DNA of 64,000 bases from Symsagittifera roscoffensis (GCF_963678635.1 NW_026970992.1:124001-188000); one strand, 5' to 3'. Counted from the first letter of the stretch, positions 30,801-45,159 are shown. Translations and numbers: made by a program. The notes: generated by a model not told the origin, from the letters alone.

Positions 30801-33230
30801 GCAAGTTTCCTTTTTGTAGTTTTCCAAAGAGGAAAAAACGCCCCAATAAAAAACAACAGACCGAAAATTTGACCAACAACATGAAAACCTCTAACCAACT
30901 ACATTTCGAAACTGAAATTCAATTTGGGTAGAATAAATGTTGAATTGCTCATTTTCAGTTTGAACAATCGCAACTATTTTAGAGAAAACAACAATATGTC
31001 ACGAACGGATTTTTTATTCACAAATTTTTTAATCAACTTAGAAAAAAACAAGTTCAAAAAACATCTTAACTTGAGTAACTGTGTAAGTGTTCTTTGAGGT
31101 TAACAAGTAAAACACAATTTGCTAATGTTATTCCTTTTGTAACAGCATCCAATTTTCAAACTTTTTGAAGAAAAAGGTCAACATATATCCAGTTCACTGT
31201 ACCATTCATTCATAGTATTCATTCGATAAAACAGAAAAAAATTTTTTTTTTGAAATAGTTCAATGGGCGTAAAATTGCATCAATTGAGGTAATTTTTTAG
31301 AGCCATAACTGTTTGCAAGGTAAATGAAATCGATGACACATTATCAAAGAAAAGTGTCATCGGTTTTCGAGTGTGCTTTGTTTTTCTTATATTTTATAGC
31401 AAAATCAGGTGAATAACTGAACATCAGAAAAAGTCTAAGTTTGTATCATATTCACTCCTTTCGTATCCTCATTGAATCGATAAATAAAACTTTCCAAAAC
31501 ATATCAGTGAAAAAAGCAACGTTTTGAAGTTTTTGCTTTTTACTTGCAATGAAAGAGAAAATCACTCTTCAAATTGAATCACTTAAAGCTTAAACTGGAT
31601 TTTTTAGATAGTTACTCTATAAATTACTTTTAATTTGTTGTAAGTTACGTTGTAGTCCTTTCTACCCGGAACAATTTTGAAAAAAAAAACGGTTTATTTT
31701 TTTGTTTTTGCAGTGTAGTTTTGTGCAAAACTAATTGTGGTCGCCACTGTCTGTGCTACTTGAGCAATAACTGGTTGTTTGAATTGTTACCCAACTTTTT
31801 TCCACTAAATTGTCTGGTCAGCAAAAACAAATGATTCCAAAGCTCAAAGGTAACAATGGTAGATATATATTTTAATCGGCAAGCTACTAAATATATATTT
31901 TAATCAGCGGTATCTTGAATTTCCTACTTCGTTTTTTCTCGTTTAAAAAACTGTATTATTAAATCTTTATTTATAGATTTGTGAACATCATATAAATTTG
32001 CATCAAATTTTTGAGCCTCAATATATTTATCGGCATAAATATTTTTTCTTTTGTTGAAATAAACATTTAATAAAAATTTCTTTGAAATAATTAATTCGTT
32101 GAAATAAACATGGAGGCGCATTTAAAGTAGCATACTGATATAGATATAATTTGAAAACTTCCAACAAAAAACACTGCTGTTTAGTCGAACTGATGTTTGC
32201 GTTTGGAGTAGAACCAACAAGCTTTGTTGACAGAAAAAAGTTTTTAATCATATCTAAACTCAAAGGAGGAGCTAACGTCAAAATCAAAACATTGAAAGAA
32301 TACCTATCGTAAGTAATCAACTGACAACATGATACTTTGTCATTTTGTTTTATTTTCAAATTTCCAGATCAAAATTAGGTAATTTATGGTATCTCGGCTA
32401 GTTTAGGTGTTTTAGAGTCTCAACTGCTTGTTTGTATGTTTGGACTCTTTTTCTCAACGAATGAAAAATATGCTCAGTTTTGCTCGACTCAAAAAAAAGT
32501 ATGCTTCGATCACTGTCCCTCAAAATAGTTATGCCTCGAAAGTCTCCTTTTGCGTCGAGTCCCACAATTTTTTCACAGATTATCAAAATTTTGATGTTGA
32601 AGAGCATAAAGCACAAACAATGATTAAAGGCTAGTCCAATTGTCAAAGTACAAAACGCTGGCTCGTTTCTTGCTCCATTCTGCTTAAAATGACGAGATTG
32701 TCTGTGAGTCAAAGTTTCCCTCAACTTTTCTCATTGTTCCGACTTTCGATACGAAAATAACGGAATATTTGTGCTCGGGTGGAATTTTTTTTCTTCAGAC
32801 AAATTTCGACTTTTTAACTAGCCATTTTTGACAGAATTTTTTATATCATTCGAAACATATTGTTGTCCTGAGCTCAAATTTGAAAAAATATTTCACCTGT
32901 GATTGTTTTTCGTAAAGTTATGGGGGTTTAAAAAATGCCATTTTGGCCAATTTGGGACAATTAACGCGCGATATATTTCGCGCTACTAACGCGTAAGCGG
33001 GGAGATAATCCGTCATAGAAATCGTTCCAAATTGGTTAAAAGAAGCTTATTCGCCATAATTGGTTTGTTACAAGGAGCAAAATCTATCCTTTTGTTCTTT
33101 GTATGGCGTGTGGGGGGATGATTTTCATTAAAAATTTCAAATTTTAGAAGAAAAAAATTTTTCATTTTATTTTTTTTTACATTTAATTTTTTAATGTTAT
33201 TACTGCTCCATAAACCTTAAAAGGCATTCG
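27857..33230. mobile_element. 5.4-kb element with about 0.47-kb terminal inverted repeats, copy 1
   Basis: 27,857-28,313 matches the reverse complement of 32,750-33,230 along its length, about 80% by eye. Each arm has the CG-rich near-palindrome GCGCGAAATATATCGCGC (28,079-28,096; exact reverse complement at 32,966-32,983). The 4.4-kb interior has no transposase; the longest frames are two neighbouring minus-strand ones of 108 and 110 aa (32,398-32,724 and 32,027-32,359). The exact ends and target duplication were not resolved. Probably a non-autonomous DNA transposon. Confidence 0.75.
30590..31150 (+). repeat. Diverged direct repeat, member 1
   Basis: Resembles 34,310-34,886 in order, with shared blocks 'CTCATTTTCAGTTTGAA', 'TTTTCGA.TTATTGAT.CATAG' and 'TTCCTTTTGTAA', about 70% by eye. 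This member lies inside the 5.4-kb TIR element. Copied at about 40,864-41,424. Confidence 0.6.
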
Positions 33231-34309
33231 GAACATATTGGGCTTCGCCCTGATACGAGCAGTCTTGTTTCAGTTTTCTGGTTGTTCTTGTTTTTGGCTT
33301 TGACTGTACGCTCCAATAAAATGTGCGAGTTTAAAATGTCAGAAAGGTTTATTATTCTAGTTTTCTAAGTAATGTCATCAATTATGCATTCCCTTAGAAC
33401 TTTCTATTTTGCTAAACCTAAATTTCAAACTTTGATCCTAGTGAAGGATACTTCATCTAAACAAATGACTAATTGCCTATTAACAATTTATTAGAATAAA
33501 AGACAACAAAGAACAAAAACCAATTGAGTACCATATTTTCAAACTGCGTTTTGATTAACTATTTTTGCAATGTACCGATCCTTCCTTGATGGGCGAAACA
33601 TTTCAAATGTTTTGCGGGCATGAAATAAGATGTTCACGCAATTTAAAGCCCCTGTCGTGAATCAACACAATTTCAAAATTCCTTCAAATGATGCTTTCGA
33701 TGAGTTGTCACATTGCCTTGCTTCAGTCTTAAATAAGTAAGATACTCTGGAAAAGATGCCTAGTAGTGAGAATTGATTGCATTGGATCAAAGAAGCTGCT
33801 TATTTTCAAACAGGGCTGGCATGCGCTTCGGGTTGAGAGTTGTCGCAGTTGGCCACCCGCTAGACAAGATAAAGACCAAAATACAGGCACAAACCTATTA
33901 GCGTAGTATGCGATATGTGCTTCAATTAACAGTTCATCATCAATTTTCTAAACAGGGGGAAGAAAAAAAGTTAGATGAATGATTCTCAATTTAAAATAAA
34001 GTTATGTTCTAAGGTATGTTTAAAGGTATCTTCACACTGCAGATTTTTTGCGCGAAAATGTCTAGTATATCAAAACTCCAAAGCTTTCAAACAATCTTCT
34101 CATTCAGAGCCAAATCTCTTTCAGCTTACTTAACAAATAAACAGAATAACTGTGGCGTTTTGCAGTCAAAAATCTTTCTGGGGTCAAAATCCGTATTTTG
34201 CGTTCGCCCTGATTTTTCTCTTTCGAACGCAATCGAAATGATTCATTGATTGACACAGCAAAACGAAGACAATTTTGGCTCGAAACGGTTGAAGTAATTA
34301 GGGACTGGC
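33231..34309. other. Unassigned spacer inside the tandem unit
   Basis: AT-rich. It holds a 77-aa open frame at 34,016-34,249 that I do not recognise. No repeat or transposon end is evident. Copied at 43,504-44,582. Confidence 0.4.
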
Positions 34310-34886
34310 ACAGACTTGCTTGTGGTTAGTCTGATCACATTGTTTTCGATTTATTGATGCATAGATTTTTGGTTAAATAATCTACCCCACAACTAACTTA
34401 CCTCTACTCATTCAGCCGCCTCCTTAAAGTAGGGAATTGCAAACTTCCCACTCAAAGAGAAATTAATTAATTTAAGTAGAAACCTGCAGTTTTCACTCAC
34501 AGAAAAATAGCAGGTTTCTTTTTTAGTTTAAGAAAAAGAGAAAAAAATGTCCAGATAAAAATTAGCAGGCAGTAAATCAGCTAAATAGATAAGTTCTTTT
34601 ACCAATTACAATTCGGTACAATAAAATTTGAATTGCTCATTTTCAGTTTGAATTATCACTTTTTTACAGTAAAGAACGAGCTGGCACAAACAGTGTGTAC
34701 GAGTGTGTACTTCATCATTAGTTCTCCTTTTTTCACTTCTTTGTAATTTCAGTAGTTTTATAACCGTTTTAGTGAAAAACTAGTTTTAAAAACATCTTAA
34801 TCTGTGTTTCTGTTTAGGTGTTATTTGAAGTTATCAATAAAAACAATTTTGGCAATGTTTTTCCTTTTGTAATCACTATAAACTAT
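34310..34886 (+). repeat. Diverged direct repeat, member 2
   Basis: Partner of 30,590-31,150, lying outside the TIR element and ending at the gypsy LTR insertion point. Copied at about 44,583-45,159. Confidence 0.6.
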
Positions 34887-35289
34887 TGAGTTAGGACCGA
34901 TGGGTATAACTCATAGAGTAATTTCGGATAGGGTACACCGTCTGCTCGTCACGCTATCTTATTTTCGGCCGGATAGATTCGTGCAACTTCTTAGTCTAAT
35001 ACCGATCCTAATCTTACTCTTATACTATCTAGTCTCAGGTTGTTTAACTAGTCTCTGCTAGGCTCAATAGATCTAGGGTATACTGGTTTATTGCGGCTGC
35101 TGAAGTACTCGGGAGAGTTCAACTAATTTCTAAGTTAAATTCAAATCTCTCTGGTGCTGAAATTACAAGTAATTTCAGCACTTACAAATAGGTGGATTGT
35201 TAGTTAGATGGATCATGATTGGTTAATATTAAATACTTTACATTGGTAAAATATCTAATTTATCCAATCAAAAAATGTAGTTTAGATCA
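34887..35289 (-). repeat. Gypsy 3' LTR in tandem unit 1
   Basis: Copy of 45,160-45,562, followed by 1.09 kb of the element's 3' internal region (35,290-36,380) and then the duplication junction. It is a duplicated fragment, not an independent insertion. Confidence 0.85.
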
Positions 35290-36380
35290 GGTTCCACCCA
35301 TCCGGGTTTTACAGAGTTTTTTAGAATAGTTTTTCTGCAATTCGAAAGATGGATGATGGACGTTGGTATTTGGCGAACATCTTATTTCTTCTGGGTTTTC
35401 TTATTAGAGAAGTCCCAGATTCAATCATTGTGTCTTCTCAAGACAACGACTGGGTTTTCGCAACAAACTCAAATCTGATTTCAGAATGGTTGGCTATGTC
35501 AGGTTTTTCTGTTTCATTGGTGAGAACTTCTTTGTGTTTGACCTTGTCTGGGAATGGCGTGGAGATTGTGCGTGGAGGGGATGCCTGGTTACTCGGATCT
35601 GTACGTATACTTGAACATCGAGGTGGTCATTGGTCTAGTTCAATGAAGTCCTTTTCTGCGAAGTCAAGTCGTACTCTAAATCCTTTGAGTTGTGATTGTG
35701 GGCGGCATATTGATTGTAATTGGCCATTCTTTCTCGAGTGTAGTAGGGTCGTTTTGTCTTTGGATGTTCGTCCTTGGTGTTGTATTCTGATCTATGTATT
35801 GCATAATGTAATTTACATTTTATAAAACTTTTATTAGTTTAATATTTTTTAATTATGATTTTAGTTAGTTGTTTTCACAAAAGCTTTTTGTTTTAGTTCA
35901 GTTATTTTGAAGAGTTACTCACCCTTGAGTAGCTCTTATTAAAAATAGGAGTGTGGTCACAAAGCGTGGATGTAGCACGGTGGGTTAGGCCGGCTATAGA
36001 GCATGCTCAGGACGTCCTTCCTGGTGGGTTAGGCCAGGAGTGGGAGTATGATTGCATGCGGTTTTTGTGAGAGGTCCTGTTATGTGACAACGTTTTATGT
36101 TGGGTTTGTTGTGGTTTTTCTTATGTTTTGTTGGTTGTGTCCTTTTTTCAAAAATCAAATTGTTTGTGGTATGGGTTTGTCTTTCGACTTTTTTGTGTTT
36201 TATTATTTCTTTCTTAGACTTTATAATAGTCTTCAAAAGAATAAATTATCCAGTTTTAAACTGGGTTAATCCGGTTTGGGTACCGTTGGTTTCCTTTTCT
36301 TAGTCATGCTGTTATGCTATGTGTTGTGGTGTTTAGTAAGCTGCATTGGTTAGTTTTGTTTAGTATATAATTCCTTTCCA
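35290..36380 (-). mobile_element. Gypsy 3' internal fragment in tandem unit 1
   Basis: Identical to 45,563-46,654 as far as read. It contains a plus-strand open frame of 158 aa (35,349-35,825) antisense to the element. It is cut off where unit 2 begins. Confidence 0.85.
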
Positions 36381-37013
36381 AATTAGGGCTATTTTTCCTT
36401 TTCCCCCCACCTGCAATTTTTTTAGAGTAATTTTTTGCTCTTTTCCAGTCCCCCCCTTTCAAACTACCGAGTTTTATGTTTGTTTTACGTGTTATTACGG
36501 CTAAATGCGTGATGTTACGCTGTAAAGTATGAATAACAAATCTGTTCACAGTTGTCGATTTGTTCACCACGCCAAATTTCAATGCATTATGACAATGTTA
36601 AAACGATTTTTCAAAATTGAATTTGAAAGGGGGGGAACTGGAAAAGAGCCTAATTTTTTGTTCATGTTTTCAGGTTGTTTTAAAATTTGGCCATGACAAT
36701 CATATTTGGTCTTCATACTCAACCTTGTAAAACCACTCGTTAGACCATGAAATTGATGTTTATGTGCAGTGGGGGAGGGGGGAAGGAAAAAGAGCCAAAA
36801 TTAGTTATATTGGCGCCAAAGGCGCCTTTAGAAAAATTTTGAGGTTGTTCGGCGCAAAATGGATATCACAAACTTATACCAAAGGGAATTGGAAAAATTT
36901 GGCAACCGGAATTGGAGGGGGGGGGGGAGGTCGCGAAACTCCCCCTCTCTCGGCACGCTACTGCATATTATTCAAATTGACGCACTATAATTTGTGTAGT
37001 TTTTGGCCTTTAG

Positions 37014-37288
37014 AATTCCTTCCTATTCCTATCTATGCAATCTACAAAGTGTGCGTCACAGATGGAGACTCTCTGAGAGACAAAGTTCTCATCAACCTCA
37101 GACCCAGCAAGGACTGGGGTCCTTCCGACCCAGAAGACAGAGCCAGAAATAACCAGCTGGTCTGGGAGAAATTGGGAGAGGAGTATATTACGGACCAGTC
37201 GGTGGCACCGACCCAGCAACAATCAGTCGAAAGTGACAACTGGTCGAAAGTGCAAAAGGTAGTATTTAGAAAAAGCGAAGATTCGTAG
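37014..37288 (+). pseudogene. Duplicated last exon of the SLC6 pseudogene
   Basis: Copy of 26,739-27,013: acceptor GCCTTTAG, 'IPIYAIYKVCVTDGDS', then 'NQLVWEKLGEEYITDQSV' and TAG at 37,286-37,288. It lies 10.27 kb downstream of the original with no upstream exon of its own. Confidence 0.9.
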
Positions 37289-38130
37289 AGTGCCACACTT
37301 CGTACAAGCGACAACTCGTAACACGGCATTGGCAAATAGCCACCGTAAACGGCACGAGAGAAATAGTGCGTGCGAATCAATGTTTATCGCTAAATTTACT
37401 GTATCGAATATGTGCCTGATCCAAATTATCACCTGCTGCTAGTTGTCGATTGTTTGAAAAGGTGCAAAATGTCGCTTTCGGCCGAATGTCGCTTTCGGCC
37501 AAATGTCGCTTTCGGATTGTCACCTCGCGGTCGGCCATGAGTTTCTGCTCAAATTTGAATTTCGTTACACTGACTTTTGATTCTTGATTGAAGACTGTGT
37601 GCTTGTTGAATGCCCGGGTTGACCTCCAAAAATGCTATTCATACAACTCCATAAAAAAATTGGTGCAATAGAGGGGCGGTTCCAAGTGGGGATGTGGGGA
37701 TATTATTATTATGTCGAGCAAATTGATTTTGCGAGTGCTGCAAGAGCACCATAAAAAACCTCATTTAGACAAAATTTTCAGCGTCGCAGGCTAATTTTTG
37801 GAAAAACCGGTCAAAAACTCTGTTGTTTTTGGCACTTTTTGGAAAAATTTGGTTAAAAAAATTGCGATTTTTTTTGGCGCGGGTTTCCCCTTGAAAGTTA
37901 GATTATATTGGCGCCAAATGCTCCTTTAGAAAAATTTAAGGGTTATTTGGCTGAAAAATGATGTCATAAAATTAAACTAAAAATTATACCAAAGTAGTTG
38001 TTCAATCTTAATTTCTTAAATATTTGCTATAATTGCTGAAATAAATTGCTTTAAATTCGATTTGATGCCAGAATTTCTACAAATTTAATTTTATCTCAAG
38101 AGTATCAAAAATGTGACAAATCTGAAAACT

Positions 38131-41100
38131 TCGACTGCCTATTAAAATTTACGGAGGAGTAAAAACATTAAAAAATAATTGTAAAAAAAATGATTTTTGC
38201 TGATATTTTTTGTAGAAATCAACTCCCCACACGCCAGTATCAAGTGATAGAATTCGCTCCTAGTAACAAATTAATTATGGAAATTAATCTTCCTTCAACC
38301 AATTTGGACCAATTTCTAAGACGGATTAAATTTCCGTTTACGCTTCGTTTATAGCGCGAAATATATCGCGCGTTAATTGTCCCAAACTGCCCAAAATGGC
38401 ACTCTTTAAACCCCCATAATTTGAAAAAAAAAGTCATAAATAAAATGTTTTTTAAATTTTAAGCTCAAGACAACAATACTTTATGAATGATATTTTGAAA
38501 ATCCGCCAAAAATAGCTAGCTTAAAAGTCAAAATTTGTCTGAAGTAAAAAAAAAACCACCCGGTGCTCAAATATTTCGTTAGTTTCGTTAAGAAAATGGG
38601 AACAAAAAACACATTTTAAGCTCTGAAAACTTTAATCTTCAGAATTAAAACCACTCCATTTGGATCAAATGCCAAAAATTTATGTCAGCTAATCAAAATC
38701 CATGTGAAAGAACTACTCGTATAATTTGTCAATTTTCAACGTTTTAAAGGACATCTGTTGGCTAATTGATGGCACACTTAGGACTTGAGCGATAACCGCT
38801 TCAATTTGCAGCATTCGACACTAATTTAAAGGAGGCAGTAAAAATGTGCCGAAAATCAAAATACTGTTCAACAGTGCCAAAAAATTATTTTGAATACTAA
38901 TTTTACTCGTTCCAATTCACTGGCCAATAATTAAATTCAAATCGATGGAAATTGAAAGGTTAAAAATGGCTCTTTTTTATACCGCTTGTCAAAAAAACAA
39001 TATTTCCCTAAGTGCAGCGTCATGAGTTTTTCTGAACAAACAATTAACTCAGCAAATTTTCAAATTTCAACCTATGATTTGTTCTAAATTAAAACAATAT
39101 TCATTCAAAATTGCCAAAATTTTGCAAACAGAGCTCAAAATTTCCAAATACTCTCAATTTTCGGTACTGTTGAAAACTTTTTCAATTTCGGCACTGTTGT
39201 ACTTCGGCGCTGTTGAGTACTCCAATTTAAATTAACAAATGCTATAGCAAGCGTTGGTTTCCATAGTATCGCTGCGACGATTGTGTTTACTGAACTCATG
39301 TAGAATTAACGTTTATCTCGTTGAGCAGTGAAATGATAATAGGTTTTTCTTTCATTTTTCTTAAGGTTAAAATATAAAATTCTTCAAAAATTGGGATTAA
39401 TGGCCAAAACGACCAAAAATCGATATCTTTATATCTTAAGCTAAAAGTTAAGACTAAGATTGAGACCATTTATCTACGGGGGAAAGGACCAACACAAGAG
39501 CTGTACAGCTCATCACGGCAAACTGCTGTTGCGCTCCTGTTTAAGAACTACATGCATTTTTTTTGGGATCGACTCAGATTGGCTAAATTGAAAGTTTTAA
39601 CAACACGGTCAACCATTCCAGTCGTAATTTTCAATTAAATATAATTCATGTCACTTGCCCGGACGAGAAAAATTCAGTAAAATGGCTTCAAGAGAACGAA
39701 ATCTATAATTTTGGTCATTTTGGTCAATAATATTATCTATTTGAGCCATTTTGTTTGCATTTGATTGGCCCGTTAACGACACAGATTCAACATCGTTAAT
39801 ATCAGTTAAATATCTATAGTGCTAATATAAATTATTCTGACAAAACGAACAAAACTTGAAACTTTAAACGAGTTTTTTTTTTCAAATTGGTTGAAATTAG
39901 GCAAAAAGTAAAGAAAACAAAACTTTTTAAATTTTTTATCAGAACTTTTATGGTGCAATTTGTGCAAAAATTTTACTCTAAAAGTGTGTCTTTTTAGCTT
40001 TTGTAACTAATCAAGAATTACACTGAAACTACCATGTTAATTGATGAGACATTAATATCAGAAGACGCCTCCAATCTAGCCCAACGAAGTTTTCAAAAAA
40101 TAAAATCTATAAAATTCCTTATAGGAGCATAGATCTTGGGTTGATACCAAAAAGAGTCATTTTTACTATATTAAAATTAAAATCTTTGCTTACAAAAAAA
40201 AATTAATGTTTTGCTCAATTTTTCGAGAATTTTTTGGAGATTTTATTCTTCTTGACTTCTAAAATCTTGGCTTGGTATAATACTTTTTTGATACAATTTT
40301 AATCAATTAACTGGGTAGTTTAGCGTAATTTTTGATTGACTAAAAGAAGCCAAATTGACACATTTTTGGCGTAAAATTTTGGCCCTGAATTTCGCAAAAC
40401 AAATTGCATCATAACAACTTTGGTAAAAGTCTGAGCAACCTATGTTCTTTACAATTTTTGTCTAATCTCAGTCCAAATCGAGAAAAAAGCGTTTTAAGTT
40501 CTGTTGTTTTTATTGGATAGTTTAAATCAGCACTGTATAAATACTGATTTTTGGCCTTTTTGTTATTATGACCCAAAACGAGTTCAATCTGCAGGGGAAA
40601 AGTTTTGTAAAATTTTTTATCAATTATTCAAGATTTTATATCAGTTAAGACATCAGGAACATTTCTTAAAAGATTTTCCGAAAGTTGGCTTTCAAAAAAA
40701 TTTTAAGACCATATAAAAATATGATATTAGTTTATTTTTCAAATAATTTACCCTCATAATTATTAACGTACAGAAAACACAGAAATTTAGATTGTATTAT
40801 CTAAATAAAAATTTTATCCTTTTAAGAACCTTTGTTAGGTCATCCTAAACTGAATGATGCGTTGAGTATGTCTTTTTGCTTTACTGGTTAATTCGCTTGT
40901 TTTCGAGTTATTGATACATAGTTTTTTGGGTAAAAGATCTATTCCTAGTTAGCTTACATCTACTCATTAGATTGCCACCCTATTAATTCGTTAGAAGGAA
41001 TTTGTCATTTTCCCCATTAAAAAAAAACTTATTCATTTTATTAGAAACCTCCAACTTTTGCTCACAGAAAATTGGCAAGTTTCCTTTTTGTAGTTTTCCA

Positions 41101-43503
41101 AAGAGGAAAAAACGCCCCAATAAAAAACAACAGACCGAAAATTTGACCAACAACATGAAAACCTCTAACCAACTACATTTCGAAACTGAAATTCAATTTG
41201 GGTAGAATAAATGTTGAATTGCTCATTTTCAGTTTGAACAATCGCAACTATTTTAGAGAAAACAACAATATGTCACGAACGGATTTTTTATTCACAAATT
41301 TTTTAATCAACTTAGAAAAAAACAAGTTCAAAAAACATCTTAACTTGAGTAACTGTGTAAGTGTTCTTTGAGGTTAACAAGTAAAACACAATTTGCTAAT
41401 GTTATTCCTTTTGTAACAGCATCCAATTTTCAAACTTTTTGAAGAAAAAGGTCAACATATATCCAGTTCACTGTACCATTCATTCATAGTATTCATTCGA
41501 TAAAACAGAAAAAAATTTTTTTTTTGAAATAGTTCAATGGGCGTAAAATTGCATCAATTGAGGTAATTTTTTAGAGCCATAACTGTTTGCAAGGTAAATG
41601 AAATCGATGACACATTATCAAAGAAAAGTGTCATCGGTTTTCGAGTGTGCTTTGTTTTTCTTATATTTTATAGCAAAATCAGGTGAATAACTGAACATCA
41701 GAAAAAGTCTAAGTTTGTATCATATTCACTCCTTTCGTATCCTCATTGAATCGATAAATAAAACTTTCCAAAACATATCAGTGAAAAAAGCAACGTTTTG
41801 AAGTTTTTGCTTTTTACTTGCAATGAAAGAGAAAATCACTCTTCAAATTGAATCATTTAAAGCTTAAACTGGATTTTTTAGATAGTTACTCTATAAATTA
41901 CTTTTAATTTGTTGTAAGTTACGTTGTAGTCCTTTCTACCCGGAACAATTTTGAAAAAAAAACGGTTTATTTTTTTGTTTTTGCAGTGTAGTTTTGTGCA
42001 AAACTAATTGTGGTCGCCACTGTCTGTGCTACTTGAGCAATAACTGGTTGTTTGAATTGTTACCCAACTTTTTTCCACTAAATTGTCTGGTCAGCAAAAA
42101 CAAATGATTCCAAAGCTCAAAGGTAACAATGGTAGATATATATTTTAATCGGCAAGCTACTAAATATATATTTTAATCAGCGGTATCTTGAATTTCCTAC
42201 TTCGTTTTTTCTCGTTTAAAAAACTGTATTATTAAATCTTTATTTATAGATTTGTGAACATCATATAAATTTGCATCAAATTTTTGAGCCTCAATATATT
42301 TATCGGCATAAATATTTTTTCTTTTGTTGAAATAAACATTTAATAAAAATTTCTTTGAAATAATTAATTCGTTGAAATAAACATGGAGGCGCATTTAAAG
42401 TAGCATACTGATATAGATATAATTTGAAAACTTCCAACAAAAAACACTGCTGTTTAGTCGAACTGATGTTTGCGTTTGGAGTAGAACCAACAAGCTTTGT
42501 TGACAGAAAAAAGTTTTTAATCATATCTAAACTCAAAGGAGGAGCTAACGTCAAAATCAAAACATTGAAAGAATACCTATCGTAAGTAATCAACTGACAA
42601 CATGATACTTTGTCATTTTGTTTTATTTTCAAATTTCCAGATCAAAATTAGGTAATTTATGGTATCTCGGCTAGTTTAGGTGTTTTAGAGTCTCAACTGC
42701 TTGTTTGTATGTTTGGACTCTTTTTCTCAACGAATGAAAAATATGCTCAGTTTTGCTCGACTCAAAAAAAAGTATGCTTCGATCACTGTCCCTCAAAATA
42801 GTTATGCCTCGAAAGTCTCCTTTTGCGTCGAGTCCCACAATTTTTTCACAGATTATCAAAATTTTGATGTTGAAGAGCATAAAGCACAAACAATGATTAA
42901 AGGCTAGTCCAATTGTCAAAGTACAAAACGCTGGCTCGTTTCTTGCTCCATTCTGCTTAAAATGACGAGATTGTCTGTGAGTCAAAGTTTCCCTCAACTT
43001 TTCTCATTGTTCCGACTTTCGATACGAAAATAACGGAATATTTGTGCTCGGGTGGAATTTTTTTTCTTCAGACAAATTTCGACTTTTTAACTAGCCATTT
43101 TTGACAGAATTTTTTATATCATTCGAAACGTATTGTTGTCCTGAGCTCAAATTTGAAAAAATATTTCACCTGTGATTGTTTTTCGTAAAGTTATGGGGGT
43201 TTAAAAAATGCCATTTTGGCCAATTTGGGACAATTAACGCGCGATATATTTCGCGCTACTAACGCGTAAGCGGGGAGATAATCCGTCATAGAAATCGTTC
43301 CAAATTGGTTAAAAGAAGCTTATTCGCCATAATTGGTTTGTTACAAGGAGCAAAATCTATCCTTTTGTTCTTTGTATGGCGTGTGGGGGGATGATTTTCA
43401 TTAAAAATTTCAAATTTTAGAAGAAAAAAATTTTTCATTTTATTTTTTTTTACATTTAATTTTTTAATGTTATTACTGCTCCATAAACCTTAAAAGGCAT
43501 TCG
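38131..43503. mobile_element. 5.4-kb TIR element, copy 2
   Basis: Identical in structure to 27,857-33,230, duplicated with the tandem unit rather than by transposition. Confidence 0.75.
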
Positions 43504-45159
43504 GAACATATTGGGCTTCGCCCTGATACGAGCAGTCTTGTTTCAGTTTTCTGGTTGTTCTTGTTTTTGGCTTTGACTGTACGCTCCAATAAAATGTGCG
43601 AGTTTAAAATGTCAGAAAGGTTTATTATTCTAGTTTTCTAAGTAATGTCATCAATTATGCATTCCCTTAGAACTTTCTATTTTGCTAAACCTAAATTTCA
43701 AACTTTGATCCTAGTGAAGGATACTTCATCTAAACAAATGACTAATTGCCTATTAACAATTTATTAGAATAAAAGACAACAAAGAACAAAAACCAATTGA
43801 GTACCATATTTTCAAACTGCGTTTTGATTAACTATTTTTGCAATGTACCGATCCTTCCTTGATGGGCGAAACATTTCAAATGTTTTGCGGGCATGAAATA
43901 AGATGTTCACGCAATTTAAAGCCCCTGTCGTGAATCAACACAATTTCAAAATTCCTTCAAATGATGCTTTCGATGAGTTGTCACATTGCCTTGCTTCAGT
44001 CTTAAATAAGTAAGATACTCTGGAAAAGATGCCTAGTAGTGAGAATTGATTGCATTGGATCAAAGAAGCTGCTTATTTTCAAACAGGGCTGGCATGCGCT
44101 TCGGGTTGAGAGTTGTCGCAGTTGGCCACCCGCTAGACAAGATAAAGACCAAAATACAGGCACAAACCTATTAGCGTAGTATGCGATATGTGCTTCAATT
44201 AACAGTTCATCATCAATTTTCTAAACAGGGGGAAGAAAAAAAGTTAGATGAATGATTCTCAATTTAAAATAAAGTTATGTTCTAAGGTATGTTTAAAGGT
44301 ATCTTCACACTGCAGATTTTTTGCGCGAAAATGTCTAGTATATCAAAACTCCAAAGCTTTCAAACAATCTTCTCATTCAGAGCCAAATCTCTTTCAGCTT
44401 ACTTAACAAATAAACAGAATAACTGTGGCGTTTTGCAGTCAAAAATCTTTCTGGGGTCAAAATCCGTATTTTGCGTTCGCCCTGATTTTTCTCTTTCGAA
44501 CGCAATCGAAATGATTCATTGATTGACACAGCAAAACGAAGACAATTTTGGCTCGAAACGGTTGAAGTAATTAGGGACTGGCACAGACTTGCTTGTGGTT
44601 AGTCTGATCACATTGTTTTCGATTTATTGATGCATAGATTTTTGGTTAAATAATCTACCCCACAACTAACTTACCTCTACTCATTCAGCCGCCTCCTTAA
44701 AGTAGGGAATTGCAAACTTCCCACTCAAAGAGAAATTAATTAATTTAAGTAGAAACCTGCAGTTTTCACTCACAGAAAAATAGCAGGTTTCTTTTTTAGT
44801 TTAAGAAAAAGAGAAAAAAATGTCCAGATAAAAATTAGCAGGCAGTAAATCAGCTAAATAGATAAGTTCTTTTACCAATTACAATTCGGTACAATAAAAT
44901 TTGAATTGCTCATTTTCAGTTTGAATTATCACTTTTTTACAGTAAAGAACGAGCTGGCACAAACAGTGTGTACGAGTGTGTACTTCATCATTAGTTCTCC
45001 TTTTTTCACTTCTTTGTAATTTCAGTAGTTTTATAACCGTTTTAGTGAAAAACTAGTTTTAAAAACATCTTAATCTGTGTTTCTGTTTAGGTGTTATTTG
45101 AAGTTATCAATAAAAACAATTTTGGCAATGTTTTTCCTTTTGTAATCACTATAAACTAT

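Larger units (their letters stand above)
26107..36380 (+). repeat. Tandem segmental duplication, unit 1 (10,274 bp)
   Basis: Aligns to 36,381-46,654 with a constant offset of 10,273-10,275. I saw four substitutions (near 28,157, 28,656, 31,582 and 32,857) and three homopolymer length changes (near 26,645, 29,605 and 31,685). The junction shares only AA. It contains part of the hAT nest, the last SLC6 exon, the 5.4-kb TIR element, a gypsy LTR (34,887-35,289) and 1.1 kb of gypsy 3' internal sequence. Confidence 0.97.

Noticed and set aside
32027..32724. Two neighbouring minus-strand frames (108 and 110 aa) as exons of a host gene
   Set aside because: No recognised domain and no convincing splice sites joining them. 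They are kept only as frames within the TIR element.
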